From Sphingobacterium paucimobilis HER1398 (GTDB lineage: Bacteria > Bacteroidota > Bacteroidia > Sphingobacteriales > Sphingobacteriaceae): 64,000 bases of DNA. Each line of letters begins with the position of its first letter. Position 1 is the stretch's first letter. Shown here piece by piece: positions 8,533 through 17,419 of the stretch. The DNA lies in the NCBI RefSeq assembly GCF_000416985.1, contig NZ_ATDL01000014.1, forward strand, positions 310,001 through 374,000, given 5' to 3'. Made by a program: the position numbers and the translations under genes. The notes beneath the pieces were generated by a model that worked only from the letters and a program-made list of their open reading frames with translations, ran no database searches and was not told where the DNA came from.

Positions 8533-9852
8533 ATGAAAAGTTATCTCCCTTATTTAATTGCGACTATTCTAGTCTCGTGTTTATTTACGTTGAATGTAGT
8601 CAAAGCACAAGACTTTTCATTGCTAGAAGATCAATTTGCGAAGTCTAGTATATTGCCTAAACACCATTTTGGGTTTAGTCTTTATGACTTAGATAGCAAT
8701 AGGTTTGTTTTTGGGAAGCAAGAGGATCAGTATTTTACCCCTGCTTCTAATACGAAAGTGTTTACACTGTTTACCGCATTGAAAACCATAGGAGACTCAA
8801 TCCCCGGTATTCAATATGTACAACGAGGGGATTCTCTTATCTTCTGGGGGACGGGAGATCCCACCTTTTTACATCCTAAGTTAGATACCCGGCGGGTGTA
8901 TGATTTTTTGAAATCCTCGGAAGCTAAGCTGTATTATGTTCCTCAGTCTCCTTCTGAGCCTGCTTATCGAGAGGGATGGGCTATAGAGGATTATGCCTAT
9001 GACTACCAGCCTGAGGTTACTGGTTTTCCTATTTATGGTAATGTGGTAAGGTTTAAGGCCAGCGGTAAAGAATTGATCGCTGTTCCAAGTTATTTTAATG
9101 GAACAATCGGACTCAGTGACAGATCCAATACGTATTTTTCAGTAACTCGGGCACTTAATTCCAATCGATTTGACAGAAGCGTGCAAAGCATCCCATCTGG
9201 GTATAGCTCGAGCAAACCTTTTATTTGGTCGGATAGCTTGTTGGTAAAACTATTGCAAGATACCTTACACAAGCCGATAGCGGTTTTACCAGGTTACGGA
9301 AAACCTGTGGATATACAGGTTTTATATTCTTCCCCCCGCAATCAGGTTTTGCGAGAGATGATGCTTCCCAGTGATAATTTTCTCGCGGAACACTTGACGA
9401 TGGTGGCCGCGGATATCCGTTATCAAGGATTTTATACGGATTCGCTGCGGTCTGAAATATACAACACGTATTATAGCCATTTTTTAGATCGTATCGAATT
9501 GCGTGACGGTAGCGGTCTGTCGACCTATAACAAGGTGTCTCCAAGGAGTTTGATCGAAGTTTTATTGAAGATAAGGGAGTTGATACCGGATGAGAATCAA
9601 CGTTATTTATTTTTTCCTGCTGGTGGAGTGGATGGAACTTTAAAAAATGCTTACGCGCTGGATCAAGGAACTCCTTTTGTATGGGCAAAAACAGGTACTA
9701 TACATGCTGTCCATTGCCAATCGGGCTATATTGTCACGCGGACGGGTCGACGGTATGCATTCTCTTTTCTGAATAATAATTTTATCACGAGTACTTCCAA
9801 TATCCGTAAGGAAATGGTGAGGATCATGACCTTTATTCGCCAGAATTATTAA
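8533..9852 (+). CDS. dacB: D-alanyl-D-alanine carboxypeptidase/endopeptidase (peptidase S13, PBP4 type)
   Basis: This periplasmic low-molecular-mass penicillin-binding protein trims or cleaves peptidoglycan cross-links. The 439-aa product has a signal peptide (about 1-24, ending VVKA) and the three active-site motifs in order: SNTK (SxxK) in TPASNTKVFT, SDN in LPSDNFLAEH, and KTG in WAKTGTI. The frame stays open back to 8356, inside the symporter gene, but that extension lacks a signal peptide at its end and the promoter at 8497-8528 lies within it. The protein is slightly short for the family because the inserted domain is reduced. Confidence 0.92.
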   Translation: MKSYLPYLIATILVSCLFTLNVVKAQDFSLLEDQFAKSSILPKHHFGFSLYDLDSNRFVFGKQEDQYFTPASNTKVFTLFTALKTIGDSIPGIQYVQRGDSLIFWGTGDPTFLHPKLDTRRVYDFLKSSEAKLYYVPQSPSEPAYREGWAIEDYAYDYQPEVTGFPIYGNVVRFKASGKELIAVPSYFNGTIGLSDRSNTYFSVTRALNSNRFDRSVQSIPSGYSSSKPFIWSDSLLVKLLQDTLHKPIAVLPGYGKPVDIQVLYSSPRNQVLREMMLPSDNFLAEHLTMVAADIRYQGFYTDSLRSEIYNTYYSHFLDRIELRDGSGLSTYNKVSPRSLIEVLLKIRELIPDENQRYLFFPAGGVDGTLKNAYALDQGTPFVWAKTGTIHAVHCQSGYIVTRTGRRYAFSFLNNNFITSTSNIRKEMVRIMTFIRQNY

Positions 9853-9893
9853 TATTTCTTAACAATTGCTATATTCGCTAGTCAATTTTTAAT

Positions 9894-11216
9894 ATGCAAG
9901 ATCTTATAAAGAATGACAAGAAGATGATTCGTTCTTGGGCCATGTTTGATTGGGCCAATTCAGCTTATAATCTTGTTATTACTTCCACCATATTTCCGAT
10001 ATACTATATCGCTATTACGACTTCAAAATCCGGGGGTGACGACTGGGTTCAATTTTTTGGATTTGAAGTTATCAATACGGTGCTCTCCAATTATGCGCTG
10101 GCCTTTGCCTATCTTGTTATGGTTTTAGCTTTGCCGTTTCTCTCTGCACATGCGGATGCTAATGGTCGAAAGATGCAGGTGATGAAGGCCTTTACGTATA
10201 TCGGAGCCTTCGCCTGTATGGGACTTTTCTTTTTCAAGTTGGATACTTTGGAGTGGGGGATTGTGTGTTTTACACTAGCCGCTATGGGTTATATCGGAGG
10301 TGTAGCTGTCAATAATTCTTATCTGCCGGTGATTGCGACACCGGATCAGCAGGATGCGGTAAGTGCAAAGGGATTTGCCTACGGTTATGTGGGCTGTGTC
10401 ACGATTCAGATCATCTGCTTTGTTTTTGTATTGAAACCAGAATGGTTTGGAATAGCGGATGGATCTTTCCCGGCTCGTCTGTCTTTCTTGTTGGTTGGTA
10501 TTTGGTGGTTGGGATTTTCGATAATCCCTTTCCGAGTATTGCCCAATAATCATCCTTCCGATCATGCTTCGGGAAAGAAAATTTTTGAAAGGGTGAAAAC
10601 GGAATTTTTAAGTGTTTGGGAGCAGATACGACTTAATAAAGGAATAAAGCGGTTTTTGCCGGCTTACTTTTTTAATTCTGTGGGCGTACAGACCATTATG
10701 GTTGTAGCGACGATGTTTGGGCAGAAAGAACTTAATCTCGAGCAGGAGTCTCTTATTATTACTATTATTTTGATTCAGCTGGTCGCTATTGTTGGAGCTT
10801 ACGCGATGTCTTATTTAGCCAAGATTTTTGGAAATATTAAGGTCTTGATGTTAGTCACCCTGCTTTGGGCAGGTATTTGTGTATCTGCTTATTACTTGAA
10901 CAGTGAGTTTCAGTTTTATGGTTTGGCATTTATGGTGGGGTTATTGATGGGGGGGATCCAATCCCTTTCTCGGTCTACGTATTCCAAATTATTGCCTCAA
11001 GAAATGGAGGATACGACTTCATTTTTTAGTTTTTATGATATTACCGAGAAATTGGCAATCGTGGTCGGCTTATTTCTTTTCGGATTGATTGAACAGATCA
11101 CTCATAATATCAGATATTCTGCTTTATCGTTATCGATTTTTTTTATCTTGGGGTTTTTACTGTTGATCAGAGCGCTGAGATACAATACATATTTAAAACA
11201 GGTATCCAATGGATAA
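9894..11216 (+). CDS. MFS transporter, UMF1/Atg22-like family
   Basis: The 440-aa protein has about 12 hydrophobic helices and the N-terminal pattern WAMFDWANSAYNLVITSTIFP typical of UMF1 family carriers related to yeast Atg22, a vacuolar amino-acid exporter. The loop after TM3 has SAHADANGRKMQVMK, a variant of the MFS loop motif. The bacterial substrate is unknown. Its stop codon overlaps the start of the lutA-like gene by 8 nt, so the two are translationally coupled; this hints at transport of a metabolite handled by that protein, but is only context. Confidence 0.85.
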   Translation: MQDLIKNDKKMIRSWAMFDWANSAYNLVITSTIFPIYYIAITTSKSGGDDWVQFFGFEVINTVLSNYALAFAYLVMVLALPFLSAHADANGRKMQVMKAFTYIGAFACMGLFFFKLDTLEWGIVCFTLAAMGYIGGVAVNNSYLPVIATPDQQDAVSAKGFAYGYVGCVTIQIICFVFVLKPEWFGIADGSFPARLSFLLVGIWWLGFSIIPFRVLPNNHPSDHASGKKIFERVKTEFLSVWEQIRLNKGIKRFLPAYFFNSVGVQTIMVVATMFGQKELNLEQESLIITIILIQLVAIVGAYAMSYLAKIFGNIKVLMLVTLLWAGICVSAYYLNSEFQFYGLAFMVGLLMGGIQSLSRSTYSKLLPQEMEDTTSFFSFYDITEKLAIVVGLFLFGLIEQITHNIRYSALSLSIFFILGFLLLIRALRYNTYLKQVSNG

Positions 11217-11943
11217 GAAAGTAGAGTTGTTTGTTCCTTGTTTTATAGATCAACTATATCCTGATACGGCGTTTAATACGATAAGGTTGTTGGAACGTGC
11301 GGGATGTGAGGTGCTATATAATAGCGAGCAGACCTGTTGTGGACAACCTGCATATAACGCCGGTTTTTGGGACGAAGCCAAAGAAGTAGGGGCTGGTTTT
11401 CTTAATAATTTCTCGGAGGATAATTATATCGTGTCGCCCTCGGCCTCTTGCGTAGGTATGTTAAAGGGTGGCTACAATGACCTTTTTACAAATTCTATAG
11501 AGCATAACCGCTGTAGAAATATTCAGCGTCATGTGCATGAAATTTCGGATTTTTTGGTTAATGTAATAAAAAGGGATTATTTTGGTGCTGAATTAGTTGG
11601 CACAGCGGTGTACCATGATTCATGTGCTGCACTGCGGGAGTGTGGAATCAAAGAGGAACCTAGAAAATTGCTGGCTCAGGTGGGGGGATTGGAATTGTTA
11701 GAAATGAAGGATGGCGAGACGTGTTGTGGTTTTGGTGGGACTTTCGCTGTCAAGTTTGAAGGTATATCTGTAGCAATGGCGGAACAAAAAGTGAAAAATG
11801 CGCAAGCTGTTAATGCGGATTATATTATTTCAACAGACGCTTCTTGTTTATTACAGCTTCAAGCGTATATTGACAAACATCATATTCCGATCAAAACGTT
11901 ACACTTGGTTGATGTATTGACCTCGGGATGGGCAAATATATAA
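11209..11943 (+). CDS. lutA: LutA/YkgE-type Fe-S protein (cysteine-rich CCG domains)
   Basis: The 244-aa protein has two cysteine-rich CCG domains: CFIDQLYPD with CCGQPAYNAG (about 10-47), and HDSCAALRECG with CCGFGGTFAVK (about 139-180). These bind an iron-sulfur cluster in LutA/GlpC/heterodisulfide-reductase-type subunits. LutA normally works with LutB and LutC in oxidation of L-lactate to pyruvate. Neither partner is adjacent here; the neighbours are an MFS carrier (8-nt overlap) and a sugar isomerase-like gene. The name reflects family membership; lactate oxidation is inferred. Confidence 0.82.
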   Translation: MDKKVELFVPCFIDQLYPDTAFNTIRLLERAGCEVLYNSEQTCCGQPAYNAGFWDEAKEVGAGFLNNFSEDNYIVSPSASCVGMLKGGYNDLFTNSIEHNRCRNIQRHVHEISDFLVNVIKRDYFGAELVGTAVYHDSCAALRECGIKEEPRKLLAQVGGLELLEMKDGETCCGFGGTFAVKFEGISVAMAEQKVKNAQAVNADYIISTDASCLLQLQAYIDKHHIPIKTLHLVDVLTSGWANI

Positions 11944-12024
11944 CAAATCTGAAGGAAGGGGATGAGTTGGTGTTGGTGACCGAAGAAATCAAATAACAAC
12001 AACATAAATCTAAACAAGCTAAAA

Positions 12025-12903
12025 ATGAATTCAAGAAGAGATTTTATCAAGACTTTGGGCCTTGCTACTGCTGGGTTAGCTATCGCACCGAATCTAGACC
12101 TTTTTGCGGGCAAAAAGAAATGGTTTGAAATTTCACTCGCCGAGTGGTCGTTGCACCGCACATTGAGAAAAGGGGAATTGAAAAATATTGATTTTCCTGA
12201 GTTTGCTGCCAAAAAGTTTGGTATATATGGTGTTGAATATGTCAATCAGTTCTTTAAAGATAAGGCGCAAGATATGACCTATTTGAAAGACCTGAAGGAT
12301 AGGGCTAAAAGTAACGGGGTTACTAATGTGCTGATTATGGTGGATGGTGAAGGGGAATTGGCCGGTGCTGACGAAACTAAACGCAAGCAAGCTGTCGAGA
12401 ATCATTATAAATGGATTGATGCAGCGCACTTTTTAGGATGCAAAGCGATTCGTGTCAATGCTGCTGGAAAAGGTTCCAAAGAGGAAATGAAAGGCCGTAT
12501 GGTCGAGAGTTTGTCTACGTTGGCCGATTATGGTAAAAAGGCAAAGATCAACGTGGTGGTGGAAAATCACGGCGGGACTTCTTCTCTTGGTGACTGGCTG
12601 GCAGACGTATTGAAAACTGTAGGTAAGAAAAATTGTGGCTCGCTGCCTGATTTTGGAAATTTCTATGAATACGATCGTTATCAGGGAGTGACGGATCTTA
12701 TGCCATATGCTAAAGGAGTAAGCGCTAAGTCTAACGTATTCGATGCTAACGGTAATGAAGCTGTAATTGATTATGCTAAGATGATGGAGATTGTTAAAAT
12801 GGCAGGGTATAAAGGCTATGTAGGCATTGAATACGAGGGAAAAGATCTTAGTGAAATTGATGGTATCATCGCTACAAAAGCATTGTTGGAGCGTTTTCAA
12901 TAG
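12025..12903 (+). CDS. Tat-exported sugar phosphate isomerase/epimerase family protein
   Basis: The 292-aa protein is an AP-endonuclease-2-type TIM barrel. The N-terminus has a twin-arginine signal (NSRRDFIKTLGLATAGLAIAP, residues 2-22), so the folded protein is exported. Barrel landmarks include GVEYVNQF, VVVENHGG and CGSLPDFGNFYEYD, residues that bind a divalent metal in related isomerases. Substrate is unknown; exported Bacteroidota members often lie in sugar-processing loci, but no glycan genes adjoin here. It is 3 nt from the next secreted protein, suggesting an operon. Confidence 0.85.
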   Translation: MNSRRDFIKTLGLATAGLAIAPNLDLFAGKKKWFEISLAEWSLHRTLRKGELKNIDFPEFAAKKFGIYGVEYVNQFFKDKAQDMTYLKDLKDRAKSNGVTNVLIMVDGEGELAGADETKRKQAVENHYKWIDAAHFLGCKAIRVNAAGKGSKEEMKGRMVESLSTLADYGKKAKINVVVENHGGTSSLGDWLADVLKTVGKKNCGSLPDFGNFYEYDRYQGVTDLMPYAKGVSAKSNVFDANGNEAVIDYAKMMEIVKMAGYKGYVGIEYEGKDLSEIDGIIATKALLERFQ

Positions 12904-12906
12904 AAC

Positions 12907-13782
12907 ATGTTACGAAATTACTTTCTGTCGTTTGCGTTGTTGATTATTTGTTCATGGACCTATGGGCAAAATAATAGCAAAATGAATATGTGGCAAGATA
13001 GCTTGGTGAATCTTGGCTCGAAGATGTTTGGAACGGGAGCAGAAACCGAACGGATAGAAAGTAATTTCGCTTTTGTGAAAACCTTGGTTTCTGCCCTTAA
13101 GGAACCAAATTCTTTTTATTTTGATTTCGAGGCTTTAGATGTAGTCTCTATTTTGCAAGCTCCAAATAGGTCATTCCGGATTATAAGTTGGAATCTACCG
13201 CTACAAGATGGTTCTTACCTATACTATGGTACACTACAGCATAAATCAGGAACTATCAAACTGACCCCACTGCTCGATAAGACTTTTGAGATTAAATCTC
13301 CCGGAGAGGATATTGTGTCCAATAAAAATTGGTATGGTGCACAGTATTATGATATTAAGCCTCTGGATAAGAATAGATATATTCTCCTGGGATGGAAGGG
13401 TCACCATAGGGATTATATGAAGAAGGTAATTGACATTTTGAACATTGCTCCTGATGGTGATGTTTCCTTTGGAGCAAAGGTCTTTTCGGATGATCCTCAA
13501 ATAACTCGGAAAATATTTTCTTTTACTAGAGAGGCAGCGATGTATCTGAAGTACAATGCGAAAGAAGCTCGTATCGAGTTTGATCATATTGTGCCCGCCG
13601 ACCCTAGTTTGAAAGATAATTATAAGTATTATGGCCCCGATCTAACGCACGATGCCTATCGAATGAAGGATGGGAAGCTTGTTTTCGAAGAGAATATCGT
13701 GATAGAAAACTCTTCATTGAAAGACGATGGTAGGTATATAGATCCCGTAAAACCCAATAAAAAACATAAGAGCGGTCTATAA
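12907..13782 (+). CDS. Secreted conserved protein, function unknown
   Basis: The 291-aa protein has a signal peptide (about 1-20, ending TYG). No catalytic motif is recognised. The body is rich in aromatic residues and beta-type segments (SYLYYGTLQHKSGTIKLTPL, DKNRYILLGWKGHHRDYMKK), and the C-terminal tail is basic (KPNKKHKSGL). It starts 3 nt after the Tat-exported isomerase, so co-transcription is likely. I believe similar proteins exist in other Sphingobacteriales, but this is from memory and not checked. Confidence 0.8.
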   Translation: MLRNYFLSFALLIICSWTYGQNNSKMNMWQDSLVNLGSKMFGTGAETERIESNFAFVKTLVSALKEPNSFYFDFEALDVVSILQAPNRSFRIISWNLPLQDGSYLYYGTLQHKSGTIKLTPLLDKTFEIKSPGEDIVSNKNWYGAQYYDIKPLDKNRYILLGWKGHHRDYMKKVIDILNIAPDGDVSFGAKVFSDDPQITRKIFSFTREAAMYLKYNAKEARIEFDHIVPADPSLKDNYKYYGPDLTHDAYRMKDGKLVFEENIVIENSSLKDDGRYIDPVKPNKKHKSGL

Positions 13783-13881
13783 GATAAATGTAACTATTTT
13801 ATTGGGTTATGACGCTTTATTAAGAAATTATGTTTTCTTTGTTATTTATTATAACTAAAATATTGATATTGATCTAAGATT

Positions 13882-15447
13882 ATGATTGAACAGAAAGATG
13901 AGGTGTTGGCTAACCATTTGACCAATAGGGGAATGGATGATAAGATGGTTATGGGACACCCCGCAGGATTATTTGTCTTGTTCTTTACGGAGATGTGGGA
14001 GCGCTTTAGCTACTACGGTATGCGTGCCTTGTTGACGACTTTTTTAATCTCTGAAATCGCCAAAGGTGGTTGGGGATGGACCAATGAAAGCGCTATGAGC
14101 TTATACGGTTGGTATACCATGTTGGTATATGCTACACCGATAATTGGCGGATATATAGCAGATAAACTGACCGGACAAAGAAAAGCTATCCTCATTGGCG
14201 CCTTGCTAATGACGCTAGGGCACGCATCTATGGCACTTGAAGGATTTGAAAAGAACTTTTTCTTTTTAGGCCTGGGGTTAATGATCTTGGGTAATGGTAT
14301 GTTCAAACCTAATATATCTTCAATGGTAGGGCAATTGTATCCGAATACCAGTTCTAAGAAAGATGCTGGTTATACCATTTTCTATATGGGAATCAATGCA
14401 GGTTCATTTTTAGGTTCTTTATTATGTGGATATCTTGGGGAAAAGATTGGGTGGCATTATGGCTTTGGATTAGCTGGAATTTTTATGTTCTTTGGTATGT
14501 TACAGTTTTTTGTTGCACAAAGAGTGTTTGGTGTGATCGGAGAACAGCCAAAGAAAGAGACAGCCGCTATCATGGATGAAGAAGAAACACCAAAGAATGT
14601 GGTGCGTGACCGCTTGGTGGTCGTTGCTATATTGATGATTGCCAGTATTTTCTTCTTTTTAGCATTTGAACAGGCTGGTGGCTCCATGACAATTTTTGCA
14701 AAAAACTATACGCAAAGGGTATTGGATGGCACGCATGCTATCACTTTTAAATGGCTGGATGCTCTGTTGACCATTATCCCTATAGGAGCAGTCACATTTG
14801 TGTTGTTTAAATTGTCAGCAAAGATTTTTGATAAATATCCACTGACGATTATATTTACGCTATTGTCATTTGCTTCGATTGCTGCGTTGGGAATATGGAA
14901 AGTATATCGGGAGTTTACGGCAGTCGATACGGAAGTAACGGTAGCTTGGTTTCAGATATTGAACGCATTCTTTATTGTAACTTTTGCTTCTTTGTTCAGT
15001 AAGCTGTGGGAGAAAGTATGGAATCCATCTGGACCAGTCAAGTTCGCTCTAGGATTGATCTTGGTTGGAATTGGATTTATCGTATTGGCCTATGGCAGCA
15101 GTTCTATACCAAAGGGAGCAGAAACTGCAGCTGTTAGTATGATCTGGCTAATATTGGCTTACTTTTTCCATACGATGGGTGAACTGTGTCTTTCACCGGT
15201 CGGTTTGTCTTATGTAAGTAAGCTGTCTCCCAAAAAGTTGTTAGGATTAATATTTGGCTTTTGGTTCTTAGCATCGGCGATCGCCAATAAGATCGGTGCT
15301 TCGATGGGAGGTATGATTGATAAAATATCGCAAGAGTATTCGATGTCTGTTTTCTTCTTGATTATTGCGGCTCTGCCAATCGTTGTTGCATTGGTGTTAT
15401 TGCTGCTGAATCCGATGCTGAAGAAAAAAATGCACGGTATCAATTAA
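13882..15447 (+). CDS. POT/PTR family peptide transporter, copy 1 (short form)
   Basis: POT carriers import di- and tripeptides with protons. The 521-aa protein has the ExxER motif in TM1 (TEMWERFSYYGM), the PTR2 signature region (FKPNISSMVG; YTIFYMGINAGSFLG) and the C-half motif GELCLSPVGLSYVSK. Unlike copies 2 and 3, the linker between the N- and C-halves (about residues 220-245) is a short acidic stretch with no hydrophobic helices, so it appears to be a 12-helix form lacking the HA-HB pair usual in bacterial POTs. It is the first of three tandem paralogues. Substrate preference cannot be read from sequence. Confidence 0.93.
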   Translation: MIEQKDEVLANHLTNRGMDDKMVMGHPAGLFVLFFTEMWERFSYYGMRALLTTFLISEIAKGGWGWTNESAMSLYGWYTMLVYATPIIGGYIADKLTGQRKAILIGALLMTLGHASMALEGFEKNFFFLGLGLMILGNGMFKPNISSMVGQLYPNTSSKKDAGYTIFYMGINAGSFLGSLLCGYLGEKIGWHYGFGLAGIFMFFGMLQFFVAQRVFGVIGEQPKKETAAIMDEEETPKNVVRDRLVVVAILMIASIFFFLAFEQAGGSMTIFAKNYTQRVLDGTHAITFKWLDALLTIIPIGAVTFVLFKLSAKIFDKYPLTIIFTLLSFASIAALGIWKVYREFTAVDTEVTVAWFQILNAFFIVTFASLFSKLWEKVWNPSGPVKFALGLILVGIGFIVLAYGSSSIPKGAETAAVSMIWLILAYFFHTMGELCLSPVGLSYVSKLSPKKLLGLIFGFWFLASAIANKIGASMGGMIDKISQEYSMSVFFLIIAALPIVVALVLLLLNPMLKKKMHGIN

Positions 15448-15577
15448 AACTGCAGGGAATAAATGGAAGGTTCAGCGAATTATATGGTCTGGACCTTTTG
15501 TATTTTCAGTAGTGCAATATTAGTATTGAAATTGTATTTTTGATAGTTTTTATAGTAAATAGATAAGTATATAACGT

Positions 15578-17365
15578 ATGAGTCAAGTTTCGGAAGCTTC
15601 TTTTTCGGAAGAATTAGAGAATCAGGGGATAGATGGTAGTTTGGTCTTAGGACACCCATCTGGATTGTTTGTTTTGTTTTTTACAGAAATGTGGGAGCGT
15701 TTTTCCTTTTATGGAATGCGCGTTTTGTTGGTGTTGTTCCTTACGGCAGCTATTACAGGAGGCAATCCTGGTTTAGGATGGTCTGCAGAGAATGCGGGCG
15801 CATTATATTCTACTTATGCGATGTTGCTTTATATAACTCCTATTTTCGGAGGGATAATAGCGGATAGATTTATTGGGTACCGTTGGGCAGTGGTGATAGG
15901 TTCTATCGTTATGACTTTGGGACATGTGGCCATGTTTTTTGACGGTACGATTCCTTTATATTTGGGACTTACCTTATTAGTTGTGGGGACCGGTTTTTTC
16001 AAACCTAATATGACGTCTATTCTTTCGGAGATGTATAAAAAATTCCCACAGAAAAAAGATGGTGCTTATACTATCTTCTACATGGGGGTCAATGCTGGGG
16101 CCTTTTTTGGAATGATGCTTTGTGGTTATTTAGCGAGCAATTTAGGGTGGCATTATGGATTTGGATTAGCCGCTGTATTTATGGGCTTGGGAACCTTACA
16201 GTTTTGGTTGGCTAAACCTCTTTTTGGTAAAATCGGGGATGTTCCAACTAAGGAGGATAAAGTACAAAGTGTAGCTGATGATGTCGATAGTAAAAGAAAC
16301 CCTTTTTCAACATTAGATTATATTTTAATAGGAATAACGACTGTTATAGGCCTATTATTCGCTTTTGATGCGCCACTCCACGTTATTGGAAACATAGATT
16401 TACTACCATCAGTAGATTTGTCATTTTTGGGGTTAGATACATTGAGAGGGATGTACGTATTAACGATAGCAGGCCTTTTGGTGTTCATAGGGTTGATTAT
16501 ATCTCGGCTTGTTCGTTATGAAAAAGTAGTGAGAGACAGAATGATTGCTGTAATCATTTTTGCCTTTTTTACGATTTTCTTCTGGATGAGTTTTGAACAA
16601 GGAGCTTCTTCATTAGTGATTTTTGCCAGAGATAATGTAGACCGGGCATTAGAGGGGACTTCTTTGACGGCTTTTAATACTTTTAATACGTTATTAACTG
16701 TTGTTCCATTAATCCTAATATCGTATGTTTTAATATTGTTGACGAAAAGAACTTGGAACAAAGCGCCTTCGACCAACATTGTATTAGCAATAACATTTTT
16801 GGTTGTATGGGGAGTAGCGGGATGGATGTTGTACAATGAATACACCAAAGAGGCGTCGGAAATCGAACCTTCATGGTTTTCTATCATGAATTCATTTTTC
16901 ATTATCACATTTGCTTCATCAGTATCAAAAATATGGGACTCAAAATTCAATCCGCCAGCCGCTATTAAATATGGATTAGGCTTAATCATCATGGCAATTG
17001 GATTCGGATTATTGGCATATGGTTCTTATGGCATCCAAGAAGGTGTAAAAGTATCTATGCTTTGGTTGGTGTTAGCATACCTATTTCATACTTTAGGGGA
17101 GTTGTGTTTATCGCCGGTAGGCTTGTCTTACGTATCTAAGCTAGTGCCTGCTCGTATGATTGCATTTATGTTTGGTATGTGGTATCTAGCGATTGCAATC
17201 GGAAATAAGTTGGCCGCGTTATTGGGAGGACAGATAGAAAATATTACAGAAGCTTACTCGTTGAGCACCTTCTTTTTGATATTTACAATTGTACCTATTG
17301 TAGCAGGAATACTTGTGATGTTGCTACATCCCGTCTTGAAAAAATTAATGCACGGAGTGAAATAA
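15578..17365 (+). CDS. POT/PTR family peptide transporter, copy 2 (long form)
   Basis: This is a 595-aa proton-coupled oligopeptide carrier. It has TEMWERFSFYGM (TM1 ExxER), FKPNMTSILSEM, YTIFYMGVNAGAFFG and GELCLSPVGLSYVSK. It differs from copy 1 by about 80 residues between the two halves (roughly 235-325) with two hydrophobic segments separated by a loop (LDYILIGITTVIGLLFAF; MYVLTIAGLLVFIGLIIS), i.e. an HA-HB pair with a long connecting loop. A 12-bp-stem terminator follows. It is probably a duplication relative of copy 1, the N-terminal halves being very similar. Confidence 0.93.
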   Translation: MSQVSEASFSEELENQGIDGSLVLGHPSGLFVLFFTEMWERFSFYGMRVLLVLFLTAAITGGNPGLGWSAENAGALYSTYAMLLYITPIFGGIIADRFIGYRWAVVIGSIVMTLGHVAMFFDGTIPLYLGLTLLVVGTGFFKPNMTSILSEMYKKFPQKKDGAYTIFYMGVNAGAFFGMMLCGYLASNLGWHYGFGLAAVFMGLGTLQFWLAKPLFGKIGDVPTKEDKVQSVADDVDSKRNPFSTLDYILIGITTVIGLLFAFDAPLHVIGNIDLLPSVDLSFLGLDTLRGMYVLTIAGLLVFIGLIISRLVRYEKVVRDRMIAVIIFAFFTIFFWMSFEQGASSLVIFARDNVDRALEGTSLTAFNTFNTLLTVVPLILISYVLILLTKRTWNKAPSTNIVLAITFLVVWGVAGWMLYNEYTKEASEIEPSWFSIMNSFFIITFASSVSKIWDSKFNPPAAIKYGLGLIIMAIGFGLLAYGSYGIQEGVKVSMLWLVLAYLFHTLGELCLSPVGLSYVSKLVPARMIAFMFGMWYLAIAIGNKLAALLGGQIENITEAYSLSTFFLIFTIVPIVAGILVMLLHPVLKKLMHGVK

Positions 17366-17370
17366 AAAGT

Positions 17371-17401
17371 AAATGCCTTCCACATCGGAAGGCATTTTAC
17401 G
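17371..17401 (+). terminator. Intrinsic terminator between POT copies 2 and 3
   Basis: Perfect 12-bp stem TAAATGCCTTCC/GGAAGGCATTTA with loop ACATC. The trailing T run is short, so termination may be partial. Confidence 0.65.
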
Positions 17402-17419
17402 ATTAGTTATATATTAGTT